This document shows, piece after piece, positions 34,497 to 42,652 of a stretch of 64,000 nt of DNA. The first letter of the stretch is position 1. Each line of letters starts with the position of its first letter. The position numbers were made by a program, and so were the translations under genes. The notes below the pieces were generated by a model. It was not told the origin of the DNA and made no database searches. It was given only the letters and a program-made list of their open reading frames with translations. Origin of the DNA: Nordella sp. HKS 07 (GTDB lineage Bacteria > Pseudomonadota > Alphaproteobacteria > Rhizobiales > Aestuariivirgaceae); the NCBI RefSeq assembly GCF_011046735.1, contig NZ_CP049258.1, forward strand, positions 4,730,001-4,794,000, given 5' to 3'.

Positions 34497-35981
34497 TCAG
34501 GCCTGGCGCGCCGCGTCGGCGATGGTGTCGGCGAGGAGCTTGATGCCTGGCTCGATCTTCTTTTCGTCGATGGATGAGAAGGCGAGCCGGAAGAAATTGT
34601 CGGGTGCGTTCTCGGCGCCGAAATGAATGCGTCCCGGCTCGATGACGAGGCTGCGCGCCGCTGCCTCGCGCGCCAGCAGCTCGCTGTCGAGCCCACGCGG
34701 ACCTTCGACCCAGAAGCTGGTCCCGCCGAAAGAGGGGATGCGAGCCGAATCCGGCAGATAGGTCTGCAGCGCCGCGCCCATGATTTCCCAGCGGTTGCGA
34801 TACGCTTTGTGCAGGCGGCGGATCAGTGTGTCGTGATGGCCGAGCGAGAGAAAAAGCGCGGCGGTGCGCTGGTTGTTGTTGGGCGCATGGCGCACCATCA
34901 GCCGGCGCAACGCACGCGCTTCCTCGACAAATTCCTTGGGCCCGACCAGGAATCCGAGACGCAGGCCCGGGAACAGCGTCTTCGACAGCGAGCCGACATA
35001 GATGACACGGCCTTCGTCATCGAGTGATTTGAGCGCGGGGCAGGGCTCGTTCACGTAATTCGTCTCGAATTCGTAATCGTCCTCAATGATCACGAAATTA
35101 TGCTTGGAGGCCAGTTTGAGGAGATCGAGCCGGCGGGTCAGCGGCATGGTCGCGGTGGTCGGGAACTGATGGCTGGGCGTCACGAAGACGAGATCTGAGG
35201 CGGCCACATCTTCGTTCAGCACGAGGCCGGCTTCATCGACCGGCACCAATGCCACCTTGCTGGTCTTGAGCCGGAAGATGTTGCGCATGTCGGGAAAGCC
35301 GGGCTCCTCCATGGCCACGCGGCTCTTCTCGTCGATGAGCAGGCTGGTGATGAGATAGAGCGCGTTCTGGGCCCCGAGCGTGATGAGGATCTCGTCGTCG
35401 CTCGCCATGATGCCGCGGCGCGGCAGGATGCGGCGGCGTATCTGTTCGACGAGGAGGGGGTCGTCGAAGGCCCAGGTGTCGTTGGTCCAGGTGCCGAGCC
35501 ACTTCTTGCCGAGCGCCTGGCGCGCGCAGTCTCGCCATTCGGCGAGCGGAAAGAGATTGTGGTCAACCTGCCCATAGATGAAGGGGTAGGTGTAGCTTTG
35601 CCAGTCGAGCGGCTTGAAGATGTTGGCCTGGGCGGCCGGATGCTTGAGAAGGCGCGCCTTCCATTGCGGGTCGGTGCCAGTCTCAGCCGGCGGACCCGGC
35701 GGCGCCTTGGCCGGGCGTATCGCGGTCTCGAGCGCCTTGTCGGCGACAAAGTAGCCAGACCTCTCGCGCGCGATCAGATAGCTGTCATCAAGCAGGCCCT
35801 GATAGGCAAGGACCACCGTGTTGCGCGAGACGCCGAGGCTCTTGGCCATCTTGCGGGTGGAGGGGATGGGTTCGTCGCGCGTGAGCTGTCCGTCAAGAAT
35901 GGCGGCGACAAGGGCCTCGCGAATCTGCGTCTGCAGACTCGAGTGGTTGTGGCGGCGGATATGCACAAGCCAATCGCGCAA
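34497..35981 (-). CDS. MocR-subfamily (GntR HTH + aminotransferase) transcriptional regulator, possibly TauR-like
   Basis: 494 residues. A GntR-type winged helix (about 15-80: EPIPSTRKMAKSLGVSRNTV) is joined by a linker to a class I aminotransferase-like domain (about 125-490) with LGAQNALYL, FVTPSHQFPT, IIEDDYEFE and the PLP Lys in SLSKTLFPGLRLGFLVGP. MocR proteins use PLP as effector sensor; members include GabR, PdxR and the taurine regulator TauR. It is divergent from the soeABC-like genes, and CTGGACC-type boxes lie between them and also upstream of xsc. Control of sulfonate/sulfite genes is therefore inferred. A PdxR-like B6 role is the main alternative. Confidence 0.88.
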   Translation of the reverse strand: MRDWLVHIRRHNHSSLQTQIREALVAAILDGQLTRDEPIPSTRKMAKSLGVSRNTVVLAYQGLLDDSYLIARERSGYFVADKALETAIRPAKAPPGPPAETGTDPQWKARLLKHPAAQANIFKPLDWQSYTYPFIYGQVDHNLFPLAEWRDCARQALGKKWLGTWTNDTWAFDDPLLVEQIRRRILPRRGIMASDDEILITLGAQNALYLITSLLIDEKSRVAMEEPGFPDMRNIFRLKTSKVALVPVDEAGLVLNEDVAASDLVFVTPSHQFPTTATMPLTRRLDLLKLASKHNFVIIEDDYEFETNYVNEPCPALKSLDDEGRVIYVGSLSKTLFPGLRLGFLVGPKEFVEEARALRRLMVRHAPNNNQRTAALFLSLGHHDTLIRRLHKAYRNRWEIMGAALQTYLPDSARIPSFGGTSFWVEGPRGLDSELLAREAAARSLVIEPGRIHFGAENAPDNFFRLAFSSIDEKKIEPGIKLLADTIADAARQA

Positions 35982-35989
35982 CGGGCACC

Positions 35990-36110
35990 TCTGGACCCAT
36001 CATAGGGCCAAAAATCCCAACAACAATGTCAATGATTTATGGCGATGCAGGCGGGCTGGTTCCTATTGTCACAGGTGTCTGTCCCTATGGTCCAGGCTGG
36101 TCCCATCATG
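35990..36110. promoter_or_regulatory. Putative MocR operator region between regulator and soeA
   Basis: CTGGACCCATCAT at 35991-36003 and CTGGTCCCATCAT at 36097-36109 form a direct repeat with one mismatch in 13. CTATGGTCCAGG at 36085-36096 is an inverted half-site directly abutting the second. The first site is 10 bases from the MocR start, the last about 26 bases from the soeA start. The 11-base word TCTGGACCCAT is shared with the xsc upstream region. Confidence 0.6.
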
Positions 36111-36135
36111 TAGGTTGGCGGGCCAATTTGATGCC

Positions 36136-38970
36136 ATGCCCTCCATGACCCAACCCAAGATCGATACCTCGCCCAAGACCTGGGACGAGATCAAGACGAC
36201 CACATGCTACATGTGCGCCTGCCGCTGCGGCATCAAGGTGTATCTCAAGGATGGCACGGTCAAATATATCGAAGGCAACCGCGACCACCCGGTGAACAAG
36301 GGAGTGATCTGCGGCAAGGGCGCGTCCGGCATCATGCAGCATTACTCGCCGGCGAGGCTCTCGAAGCCGATGCTGAGGGTCGGCGAGCGGGGCTCGGGTG
36401 AGTTCCGCGAGATCGAATGGGAGGAGGCGCTGAGCCTCGCCACCTCCTGGCTATCCAAGGTGCGGGCCGAGGATCCGAAGCGTCTCGCCTTCTTCACCGG
36501 CCGTGACCAGTCGCAGGGCTTGACCGGCTGGTGGGCGACGCAGTTCGGCACGCCCAATTATGCCGCTCACGGCGGCTTCTGCTCGGTGAATATGGCGGCC
36601 GCCGGCCTCTATACGTTCGGCGGCTCCTTCTGGGAGTTCGGCGAGCCCGACTGGAAGCACACGAAGTATTTCCTGCTCTTCGGCGTCGCCGAGGACCACG
36701 CCTCCAATCCGATCAAGATCGGCCTCGGCAAGCTGAAGGCGCGCGGCGTCAAGATCGTCTCGATCAATCCGGTGCGCACCGGCTATTCGGCCATCGCCGA
36801 CGAGTGGATCGGCATTCGTCCGGGCACGGACGGTCTTTTCGCCGGCGCCCTCATCCACGAATTGCTGCACAATCAGAAGATCGATCTTGATTACCTGGCG
36901 CGTTACACGAATGCCGCCTGGCTCGTCATCCGCAATCCGGGCGGCGCCGATGACGGCACCTTCGCGCGCAACGCCAATGGCGAGCCCTTGATCTATGACG
37001 CGGTGATCGGGCGGACCCTATCGGCCCATCGCGCCGATACGTCTCCGAAGCTTGTCGGCGAGGTCACCCTGGTCGACGGCCGCCGCGCCGTTCCGTCCTT
37101 CATGCTCGTGGCCGAGCGTTTCCTATCGGACGAGTATTCGCCGGCCAGGGTTGCCGAAGCCTGTGGCATTTCGGCGGACACGATCCGTCGCATCGCCGCG
37201 GAGCTGGCGCGGACCGCGTTCGATGAGGAGATCTGCCTCAATATCGGCTGGCGCGACTGGGCCGGGCGCATCCACGACAAGATGATCGGCCGTCCGGTCT
37301 CCATGTATGCCATGCGCGGCATCTCCGCCCATTCGAACGGTTTCCAGACCTGCCGCACGCTGCATCTCCTGCAGATCATTCTTGGCACGATCGATGTGCC
37401 GGGCGGCTTCCGCTATCGCCCGCCTTTCCCCAAGCCGGCGCCCCCCGGCATCAAGCCCGCCGGCAAGCCGGGCCAGGTGAAGCCCAATACCGCTTTGCCC
37501 GGACCGCCGCTCGGTTTTGTCACCGCCCCTGAGGATCTCCTCATCGACGACGAGGGCACCCCGCAGCGCATCGACAAGGCCTATTCCTGGGAGGCGCCGT
37601 TCGCCGCCCATGGCCTCATGCACACGGTGATCGCCAATGCGGCCAAGCGCGATCCGTACGGAATCGACGTGCTCTTTCTTTATATGGCGAATATGAGCTG
37701 GAACTCGGCGATGAATGTCGCCGAGACGACCGGACATCTCACCGCCAAAGACGAGAAGACCGGCGACTATATCATCCCGCATATCATCTATTCCGACGCC
37801 TATGCGTCGGAGATGGTGCATTACGCCGATCTGATCCTGCCGGACACGACTTATCTCGAGCGCTTTGACTGCATCTCGCTCCTCGACCGGCCGATCTCGG
37901 AAGCCGATGGCCCGGCCGACGCCATCCGCCAGCCGATCACCGAGCCCGACCGCGATGTCAGGCCCTTCCAGACTGTGCTGCTCGATCTCGGCGCCAGATT
38001 AGGCCTCACCGGCATGACCAATGAGGATGGCACGCCGCGTTATCCGGGCGGCTATGCCGACTACATGGTCAATCACGAGAGAAGTCCCGGCATCGGCCCA
38101 CTCGCCGGCTGGCGTGGCAAGGAAGGCGTCTTCCACGGGCGCGGCGAGCCCAATCCGAAGCAGCTCGAACGTTATATCGAGAATGGCTGCCACTGGTTCT
38201 ACGAGCTGCCGGATCATGTGAAGTACTATCGCCACGCCAATCGCGACTATCTCGAATGGGCGACGTCTTTCGGTTTCATCGGCAAGCCGGATCCGATTGT
38301 CTTCCAGCTCTATCTTGAGCCCTTGCAGAAATTCCGTCTTGCTGCCCTAGGTCACGGCGCGGTCACGCCGCCGGAAGCGCATCGCGGCCGCATCCTGCGG
38401 TATTTCGATCCCTTGCCTGGCTGGTATGAGCCGATCGAGGAGAGCCTGCGCGACAAAGGCGAATATCCGCTGCATGCCATCACCCAGCGGCCGATGGCGA
38501 TGTACCACTCCTGGGGCTCGCAGAATGCCTGGCTGCGCCAGATCCTCGGCCGCAACTGGCTTTATCTCGCCCGTTCGCGCGGCGAGGAAATGGGTCTAGA
38601 GGACGGCGACTGGGTGCAGGTGATCTCGGCGACGAGCCGCATCAAGGTGCAAGTGAAGCTGATGGATGGCGTCAATCCGCACACGGTGTGGACCTGGAAC
38701 GCGATCGGCAAGCGCTCCGGCGCCTGGGCTCTGGCGCCCGATGCGCCGGAAGCGAAGAAGGGCTTCCTGCTCAATCATCTGATCGCCGAGTTGTTGCCCC
38801 AGCGCGACGGCGGCTATCGCTATTCCAATTCCGATCCGGTCACCGGCCAGGCCGCCTGGTATGACCTGAAAGTGCGCATAGAGAAGGCCGAGGACGAAAC
38901 CGAAATGAGCGCGCCGCAATTCCCCGTGCTGAAGGGATTCAAGGGTATCGCTGGACGGAGGCGCGCATGA
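36136..38970 (+). CDS. soeA: Molybdopterin oxidoreductase, SoeA-like sulfite dehydrogenase catalytic subunit
   Basis: 944 residues from ATG 36136 (or 941 from 36145); the upstream extension to 35818 is antisense to the MocR gene. The N-terminal [4Fe-4S] ligands are CYMCACRC followed by ICGKG, i.e. C-x2-C-x3-C with the fourth Cys about 27 residues later. A Cys in HGGFCSVNM is the likely Mo ligand. The middle and C-terminal molybdopterin-dinucleotide domains end with the NSDPVTGQAAWYDLKVRIEK tail. No Tat signal, so it is cytoplasmic. With a DmsB-type and a DmsC-type subunit this fits SoeABC, which oxidises sulfite to sulfate at the inner face of the membrane. Thiosulfate, polysulfide or formate enzymes of the same superfamily remain alternatives. 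Confidence 0.78.
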   Translation: MPSMTQPKIDTSPKTWDEIKTTTCYMCACRCGIKVYLKDGTVKYIEGNRDHPVNKGVICGKGASGIMQHYSPARLSKPMLRVGERGSGEFREIEWEEALSLATSWLSKVRAEDPKRLAFFTGRDQSQGLTGWWATQFGTPNYAAHGGFCSVNMAAAGLYTFGGSFWEFGEPDWKHTKYFLLFGVAEDHASNPIKIGLGKLKARGVKIVSINPVRTGYSAIADEWIGIRPGTDGLFAGALIHELLHNQKIDLDYLARYTNAAWLVIRNPGGADDGTFARNANGEPLIYDAVIGRTLSAHRADTSPKLVGEVTLVDGRRAVPSFMLVAERFLSDEYSPARVAEACGISADTIRRIAAELARTAFDEEICLNIGWRDWAGRIHDKMIGRPVSMYAMRGISAHSNGFQTCRTLHLLQIILGTIDVPGGFRYRPPFPKPAPPGIKPAGKPGQVKPNTALPGPPLGFVTAPEDLLIDDEGTPQRIDKAYSWEAPFAAHGLMHTVIANAAKRDPYGIDVLFLYMANMSWNSAMNVAETTGHLTAKDEKTGDYIIPHIIYSDAYASEMVHYADLILPDTTYLERFDCISLLDRPISEADGPADAIRQPITEPDRDVRPFQTVLLDLGARLGLTGMTNEDGTPRYPGGYADYMVNHERSPGIGPLAGWRGKEGVFHGRGEPNPKQLERYIENGCHWFYELPDHVKYYRHANRDYLEWATSFGFIGKPDPIVFQLYLEPLQKFRLAALGHGAVTPPEAHRGRILRYFDPLPGWYEPIEESLRDKGEYPLHAITQRPMAMYHSWGSQNAWLRQILGRNWLYLARSRGEEMGLEDGDWVQVISATSRIKVQVKLMDGVNPHTVWTWNAIGKRSGAWALAPDAPEAKKGFLLNHLIAELLPQRDGGYRYSNSDPVTGQAAWYDLKVRIEKAEDETEMSAPQFPVLKGFKGIAGRRRA

Positions 38971-39725
38971 CTTCGCTTCCGGCACAAGTGTCCGGCCAGA
39001 AGAAGCTCGGCCTCGTCATCGATCTCGATATCTGCGTCGGCTGCCAGGCCTGCGCCACGTCGTGCAAGGAATGGAACACGCAAGGCTATTCGGCGCCGCT
39101 CAACGACAGAGACGCCTATGGTACTTCGCCTGAAGGCACATGGCTCAACCGCATCCATGGCTATGAGGTGAAGGGGGCGGAGGACGAGCAGTCGCGCATC
39201 GTGCATTTCCCGCGTTCCTGTCTCCATTGCGAGGAACCGGCCTGCGTGACCGTGTGCCCCACCGGCGCTTCCTACAAGCGCGCCGAGGACGGCATCGTGC
39301 TGGTCAATCCCGAAACCTGCATCGGCTGCAAGCTCTGCTCCTGGGCCTGTCCCTATGGCGCGCGCGAATATGACTATGACCATGGCGTGATGAAGAAATG
39401 CACGCTCTGCGTCGACCGCATTTATAATGAGAACTTCGCCGAGGAAGACCGCGTTCCCGCTTGTGTGAAGGCCTGCCCGACGGGCGCGCGTCATTTCGGC
39501 GATCTGGGCGACGCCGAAAGCAAGGTCTCGCGTCTTGTCGCCGAGCGTCAGGGTTATGATCTTCTCCCTGAGATGGGCTATAAGCCGGTCAACAAATATC
39601 TGCCGCCGCGCCCACGCAGCAGCGAGAAGTTTACGGTCGCGCCAACTCCATCAGAGACGAAGAGCGACGGCAAATCGCGCATCGAGGATTTCTTCCGCTG
39701 GGCCGACCGCCTCCTGAGCCGATAG
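38967..39725 (+). CDS. soeB: Four-cluster ferredoxin, SoeB-like electron-transfer subunit
   Basis: 252 residues, overlapping soeA by ATGA. Four Cys clusters for [4Fe-4S] centres are visible: CVGCQACATSCKEW, CLHCEEPACVTVCPTGA, CIGCKLCSWACPYGA and CTLCVDR with a later CVKACPTGA. The stretch between the first two clusters, with NTQGYSAPLNDRDAYG and GTWLNRIHGYEV, is what I recognise from SoeB proteins. It would pass electrons from the molybdenum subunit to the membrane subunit. The C-terminal 40 residues are polar and variable. Confidence 0.8.
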   Translation: MTSLPAQVSGQKKLGLVIDLDICVGCQACATSCKEWNTQGYSAPLNDRDAYGTSPEGTWLNRIHGYEVKGAEDEQSRIVHFPRSCLHCEEPACVTVCPTGASYKRAEDGIVLVNPETCIGCKLCSWACPYGAREYDYDHGVMKKCTLCVDRIYNENFAEEDRVPACVKACPTGARHFGDLGDAESKVSRLVAERQGYDLLPEMGYKPVNKYLPPRPRSSEKFTVAPTPSETKSDGKSRIEDFFRWADRLLSR

Positions 39726-39728
39726 TTC

Positions 39729-40679
39729 ATGCATCCCGCTTATTCCGTCATTCTGTTCACCACCGCTTCGGGCGCCGGCTATGGGCTTCTGGCACTGCTC
39801 GGGCTCGTCGGCTTCAACCATGGACCGGCCTCGAGCCTGTGGTTCGGGCTGGCGGCGCTGGTCATCGCCCTTTGCCTCATCTCGCTCGGACTTCTGTCAT
39901 CGACATTCCATCTGGGCCGGCCTGAGCGCGCCTGGCGCGCCTTCTCGCAATGGCGCTCCTCGTGGCTGTCGCGCGAGGGCATCGCCTCGGTCATAACCTT
40001 CGCGCCGGCGCTGCTCTTCGGCGCCTTATGGCTGGGTTTCATCGACGGGCCGCAATGGATCGGCCTCGCCGGGCTGGTCACGGCGGCGATGTGCGCAGTG
40101 ACCGTCTTCTGCACCGCCAAGATCTATTCGACGCTCACCACCATCCGGCAATGGCACCAGAAGCTGACCGTGCCGGTCTATCTCGCTTTCGCGCTCTCCA
40201 CCGGCGCCGTCCTTTTGATGGCGATTGCTTCGGTCTTCGGGCGCTATCAGACCTTCCAGGCGGGCCTCGCCATGGTCACGCTTCTCCTCACGCTGGTGCT
40301 CAAATATCTCTATTGGCGCCAGATCGACGCTGAGCCGCGCGACCGCACCATCGAGGCGGCGACAGGACTGGCGCGGACAGGGGAGAAGGTGCGGCAGTGG
40401 GAAGTGCCGCACACCGCCGAAAATTTCATCATGAAGGAGATGGGCTATGTGGTGGCGCGCAAGCATGCGGAGAAGTTGCGCCGCATCGTTATGATCCTCC
40501 TCCTCGCCGCAGCGCTGGCGACTGTTTTGACTGTCCTCGTATCAGCTCTCGTGGTCCCGCTGTCGCTGGTCGCTTTCCTGCTCGCCGCCGCCGCCGCCGC
40601 CGTTGAGCGCTGGCTCTTTTTGCCGAAGCCCAGCATGTCGTCTCGCTCTACTACGGCGCCGAACGGGCTTAATTCATGA
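39729..40679 (+). CDS. soeC: DmsC-family membrane anchor, SoeC-like
   Basis: 316 residues with about eight transmembrane segments. The start HPAYSVILFTTASGAGYGLL and the LSSTFHLGRPERAWRAFSQW block (20 residues) are typical of DmsC anchors. It would anchor the SoeAB dimer to the inner membrane and deliver electrons to quinone. It starts 3 bases after soeB and overlaps the next gene by ATGA, so all four genes are one operon. Confidence 0.82.
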   Translation: MHPAYSVILFTTASGAGYGLLALLGLVGFNHGPASSLWFGLAALVIALCLISLGLLSSTFHLGRPERAWRAFSQWRSSWLSREGIASVITFAPALLFGALWLGFIDGPQWIGLAGLVTAAMCAVTVFCTAKIYSTLTTIRQWHQKLTVPVYLAFALSTGAVLLMAIASVFGRYQTFQAGLAMVTLLLTLVLKYLYWRQIDAEPRDRTIEAATGLARTGEKVRQWEVPHTAENFIMKEMGYVVARKHAEKLRRIVMILLLAAALATVLTVLVSALVVPLSLVAFLLAAAAAAVERWLFLPKPSMSSRSTTAPNGLNS

Positions 40680-41503
40680 CCAAACCGAATATCCGTTGGT
40701 TCGACGACTGGTATGTCGTCGACGAAATCGCTCCCGGCCTCTATGGGATCGGCGAGCCCAAATATTATCAGATCAACTGGAATTATCTCATCGTCGGCGA
40801 CGAGCGGGCTCTGGTTTTCGATACGGGGCCGGGCGTGCGCGATATCACACCCGTGGTCCAGAGCCTCACCGACCGGCCGGTCACGGCGCTCCTGTCGCAT
40901 CTTCATTTCGACCATACCGGCAATTTTCACCGCTTCGCCGACACGGCGCTCGCCGATCTGCCGATCCTGCGCGACTCGATGCGGGATGGCCTGTTTCATG
41001 CGCCGGAAGAGATGTTCCTGGGCGCGCGCGATGGCGTGAGTTGGACGCCGATGGCGATCGGCCAATGGTGGTCGATCGGCCAGCGCGTCGATCTCGGCGG
41101 AAAGGAGCTTGAGATCGTCGCCACTCCCGGTCATTCGCCTGAATCGATCTCCCTGTTCGATCGCGAGCAGGGCATCCTTCTGGCCGCCGATTTCCTCTAT
41201 CTCGGCAATCTCTATGGTCAGATACCGGGCGCCAGCCTGCCCGACTACTTAGCTGCGGCCGAGGCCCTCGATTCCCTCCTTCCCGACGATGCCTTGATTC
41301 TGGGCGCCCACGGCAAGCCGCTTCCGGACGGCACCCATGTGGCGCCGAGGCTCGCTCGCCGCGATCTTGAGGATCTGATGACGGGGCTTAACGCCATTCG
41401 CGACGGAGAATTGCCGCCCTTGAGCCAGAATCCCGACCGCTATCGCATTAATGACCGTATTGCCCTGCTGGCAGGCCCGGCATCATATGATATGTGGCGC
41501 TGA
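40676..41503 (+). CDS. Metallo-beta-lactamase-fold hydrolase in the soe operon
   Basis: 275 residues. The metal-binding motif SHLHFDHTGNF (HxHxDH) is at about residue 77, followed by ATPGHSPESISLF (His) and LLAADFLYLG (Asp), then LGAHGKPLP near the C-terminus. These are the ligands of a two-metal site. Its 4-base overlap with soeC means co-translation, so a role in sulfur metabolism (thioester, persulfide or thiolactone chemistry) is possible; however it lacks the extra features that would mark it as an ETHE1-type persulfide dioxygenase with confidence. Substrate unknown. Confidence 0.82.
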   Translation: MTKPNIRWFDDWYVVDEIAPGLYGIGEPKYYQINWNYLIVGDERALVFDTGPGVRDITPVVQSLTDRPVTALLSHLHFDHTGNFHRFADTALADLPILRDSMRDGLFHAPEEMFLGARDGVSWTPMAIGQWWSIGQRVDLGGKELEIVATPGHSPESISLFDREQGILLAADFLYLGNLYGQIPGASLPDYLAAAEALDSLLPDDALILGAHGKPLPDGTHVAPRLARRDLEDLMTGLNAIRDGELPPLSQNPDRYRINDRIALLAGPASYDMWR

Positions 41504-41523
41504 CCGCGAGGGCGGTTGAAATT

Positions 41524-41545
41524 CATATAAAGATATGTTTATATG
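41524..41545. promoter_or_regulatory. Perfect palindrome upstream of the homocysteine methyltransferase gene
   Basis: CATATAAA at 41524-41531 and TTTATATG at 41538-41545 are perfect inverted repeats separated by GATATG. The site is 26 bases before the ATG at 41572 in an otherwise GC-rich region. Form and gene suggest an ArsR/SahR-type operator for S-adenosylhomocysteine-responsive control; this is inference. Confidence 0.6.
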
Positions 41546-41571
41546 ATCATATACTTCTGGGAACCCATTCG

Positions 41572-42591
41572 ATGACGCGTCCGACTTTCGTTGAAGCTCT
41601 GAATTCCAGGCCCTGGCTGCTCGCCGACGGTGCCACCGGCACCAATTATTTCCAGATGGGCCTGGTGTCGGGCGATGCCCCCGAGATCTGGAATTTCGAG
41701 TTCCCGGACCGGGTCCGCTCGCTGCACCGCCGTTTCATCGAGGCGGGCGCCGACATCATCCTCACCAACACATTCGGCGGTAATCGCCATCGCCTGAAGC
41801 TCCACAATGCGCAAGACCAGGTGCGCGAAATCAATATCGCCGCCGCGAAGAATGCCCGCGCCGAGGCTGACGCCGTCACGCGGCCTGTCTATGTCGCTGG
41901 CTCGATCGGACCGACGGGCGAGATCTTCGAGCCGATCGGCTCGCTGTCGCATGCCGAAGGTGTGGCGGCCTTCGCCGAGCAGGCCAAGGCTCTGAAGGAA
42001 GGCGGCGTCGACGTGCTCTGGATCGAGACCATGTCGTCGGAAGAGGAATTGCGCGCCGCCGTCGAAGGCGCGGCGCAAGCCGGTCTGCCCATCGTCACCA
42101 CCATGAGCTTCGACACCAATGGCCGCACCATGATGGGCATCACGCCGCAGGCTTTCGGCGCGCTCGCTGCGAGCCTCAGCACCCAGCCCGTGGCGATCGG
42201 CGCCAATTGCGGCGTCGGCGCCTCCGAGCTGGTCGCGACGGTTCTCGGGATCACTGCGGCGAGGCCCGACGCGCATGTCGTCGCCAAGGGCAATTGCGGC
42301 ATCCCGCAATATGTCGACGGCCATATCCATTATACCGGCACCCCTGAATTGATGGCGGACTACGCCCGGATCGCTCTCGATTCCGGTGCCCGCATCATCG
42401 GCGGCTGCTGTGGCACCAGTCCGGATCATCTGGCGTCGATGCGCAAGTCGCTGGAGAGCTATACCAAAGGCGCGCGTCCCTCGATCGAGACGGTTGAGCA
42501 ACGCCTCGGCCCCGTATCCGAGCTCGCCAAAGGCTTCGACACTGCCGCCGCGGGAGCGGCGCGGCGCGAACGCCGCCGCGGCCGCGACTAA
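41572..42591 (+). CDS. Homocysteine S-methyltransferase family protein (BHMT/MetH N-domain-like)
   Basis: 339 residues from ATG 41572; a longer frame to 41494 would overlap the previous gene and cross the palindromic operator. It is a TIM barrel with LLADGATGTNYFQMG, ILTNTFGGNRHRL, VAGSIGPTG, the zinc Cys in IGANCGVG and the Cys pair in IGGCCGTSPDHL. It would transfer a methyl group from a small donor such as betaine, dimethylglycine or S-methylmethionine to homocysteine, giving methionine. The C-terminal tail is Arg/Ala-rich. The corrinoid and DUF1638 genes at 54926-56417 belong to the same kind of one-carbon chemistry. Confidence 0.88.
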   Translation: MTRPTFVEALNSRPWLLADGATGTNYFQMGLVSGDAPEIWNFEFPDRVRSLHRRFIEAGADIILTNTFGGNRHRLKLHNAQDQVREINIAAAKNARAEADAVTRPVYVAGSIGPTGEIFEPIGSLSHAEGVAAFAEQAKALKEGGVDVLWIETMSSEEELRAAVEGAAQAGLPIVTTMSFDTNGRTMMGITPQAFGALAASLSTQPVAIGANCGVGASELVATVLGITAARPDAHVVAKGNCGIPQYVDGHIHYTGTPELMADYARIALDSGARIIGGCCGTSPDHLASMRKSLESYTKGARPSIETVEQRLGPVSELAKGFDTAAAGAARRERRRGRD

Positions 42592-42652
42592 AGCATCGGC
42601 CTGTAAAGATGCGCGCGGATATCGAATAAGGCGACGCAATAAAGAGAGGCCC

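Noticed and set aside
35818-36135. Upstream extension of the soeA reading frame
   Set aside because: It is antisense to the MocR gene's HTH region and crosses the operator region; the iron-sulfur domain starts just after ATG 36136/36145.
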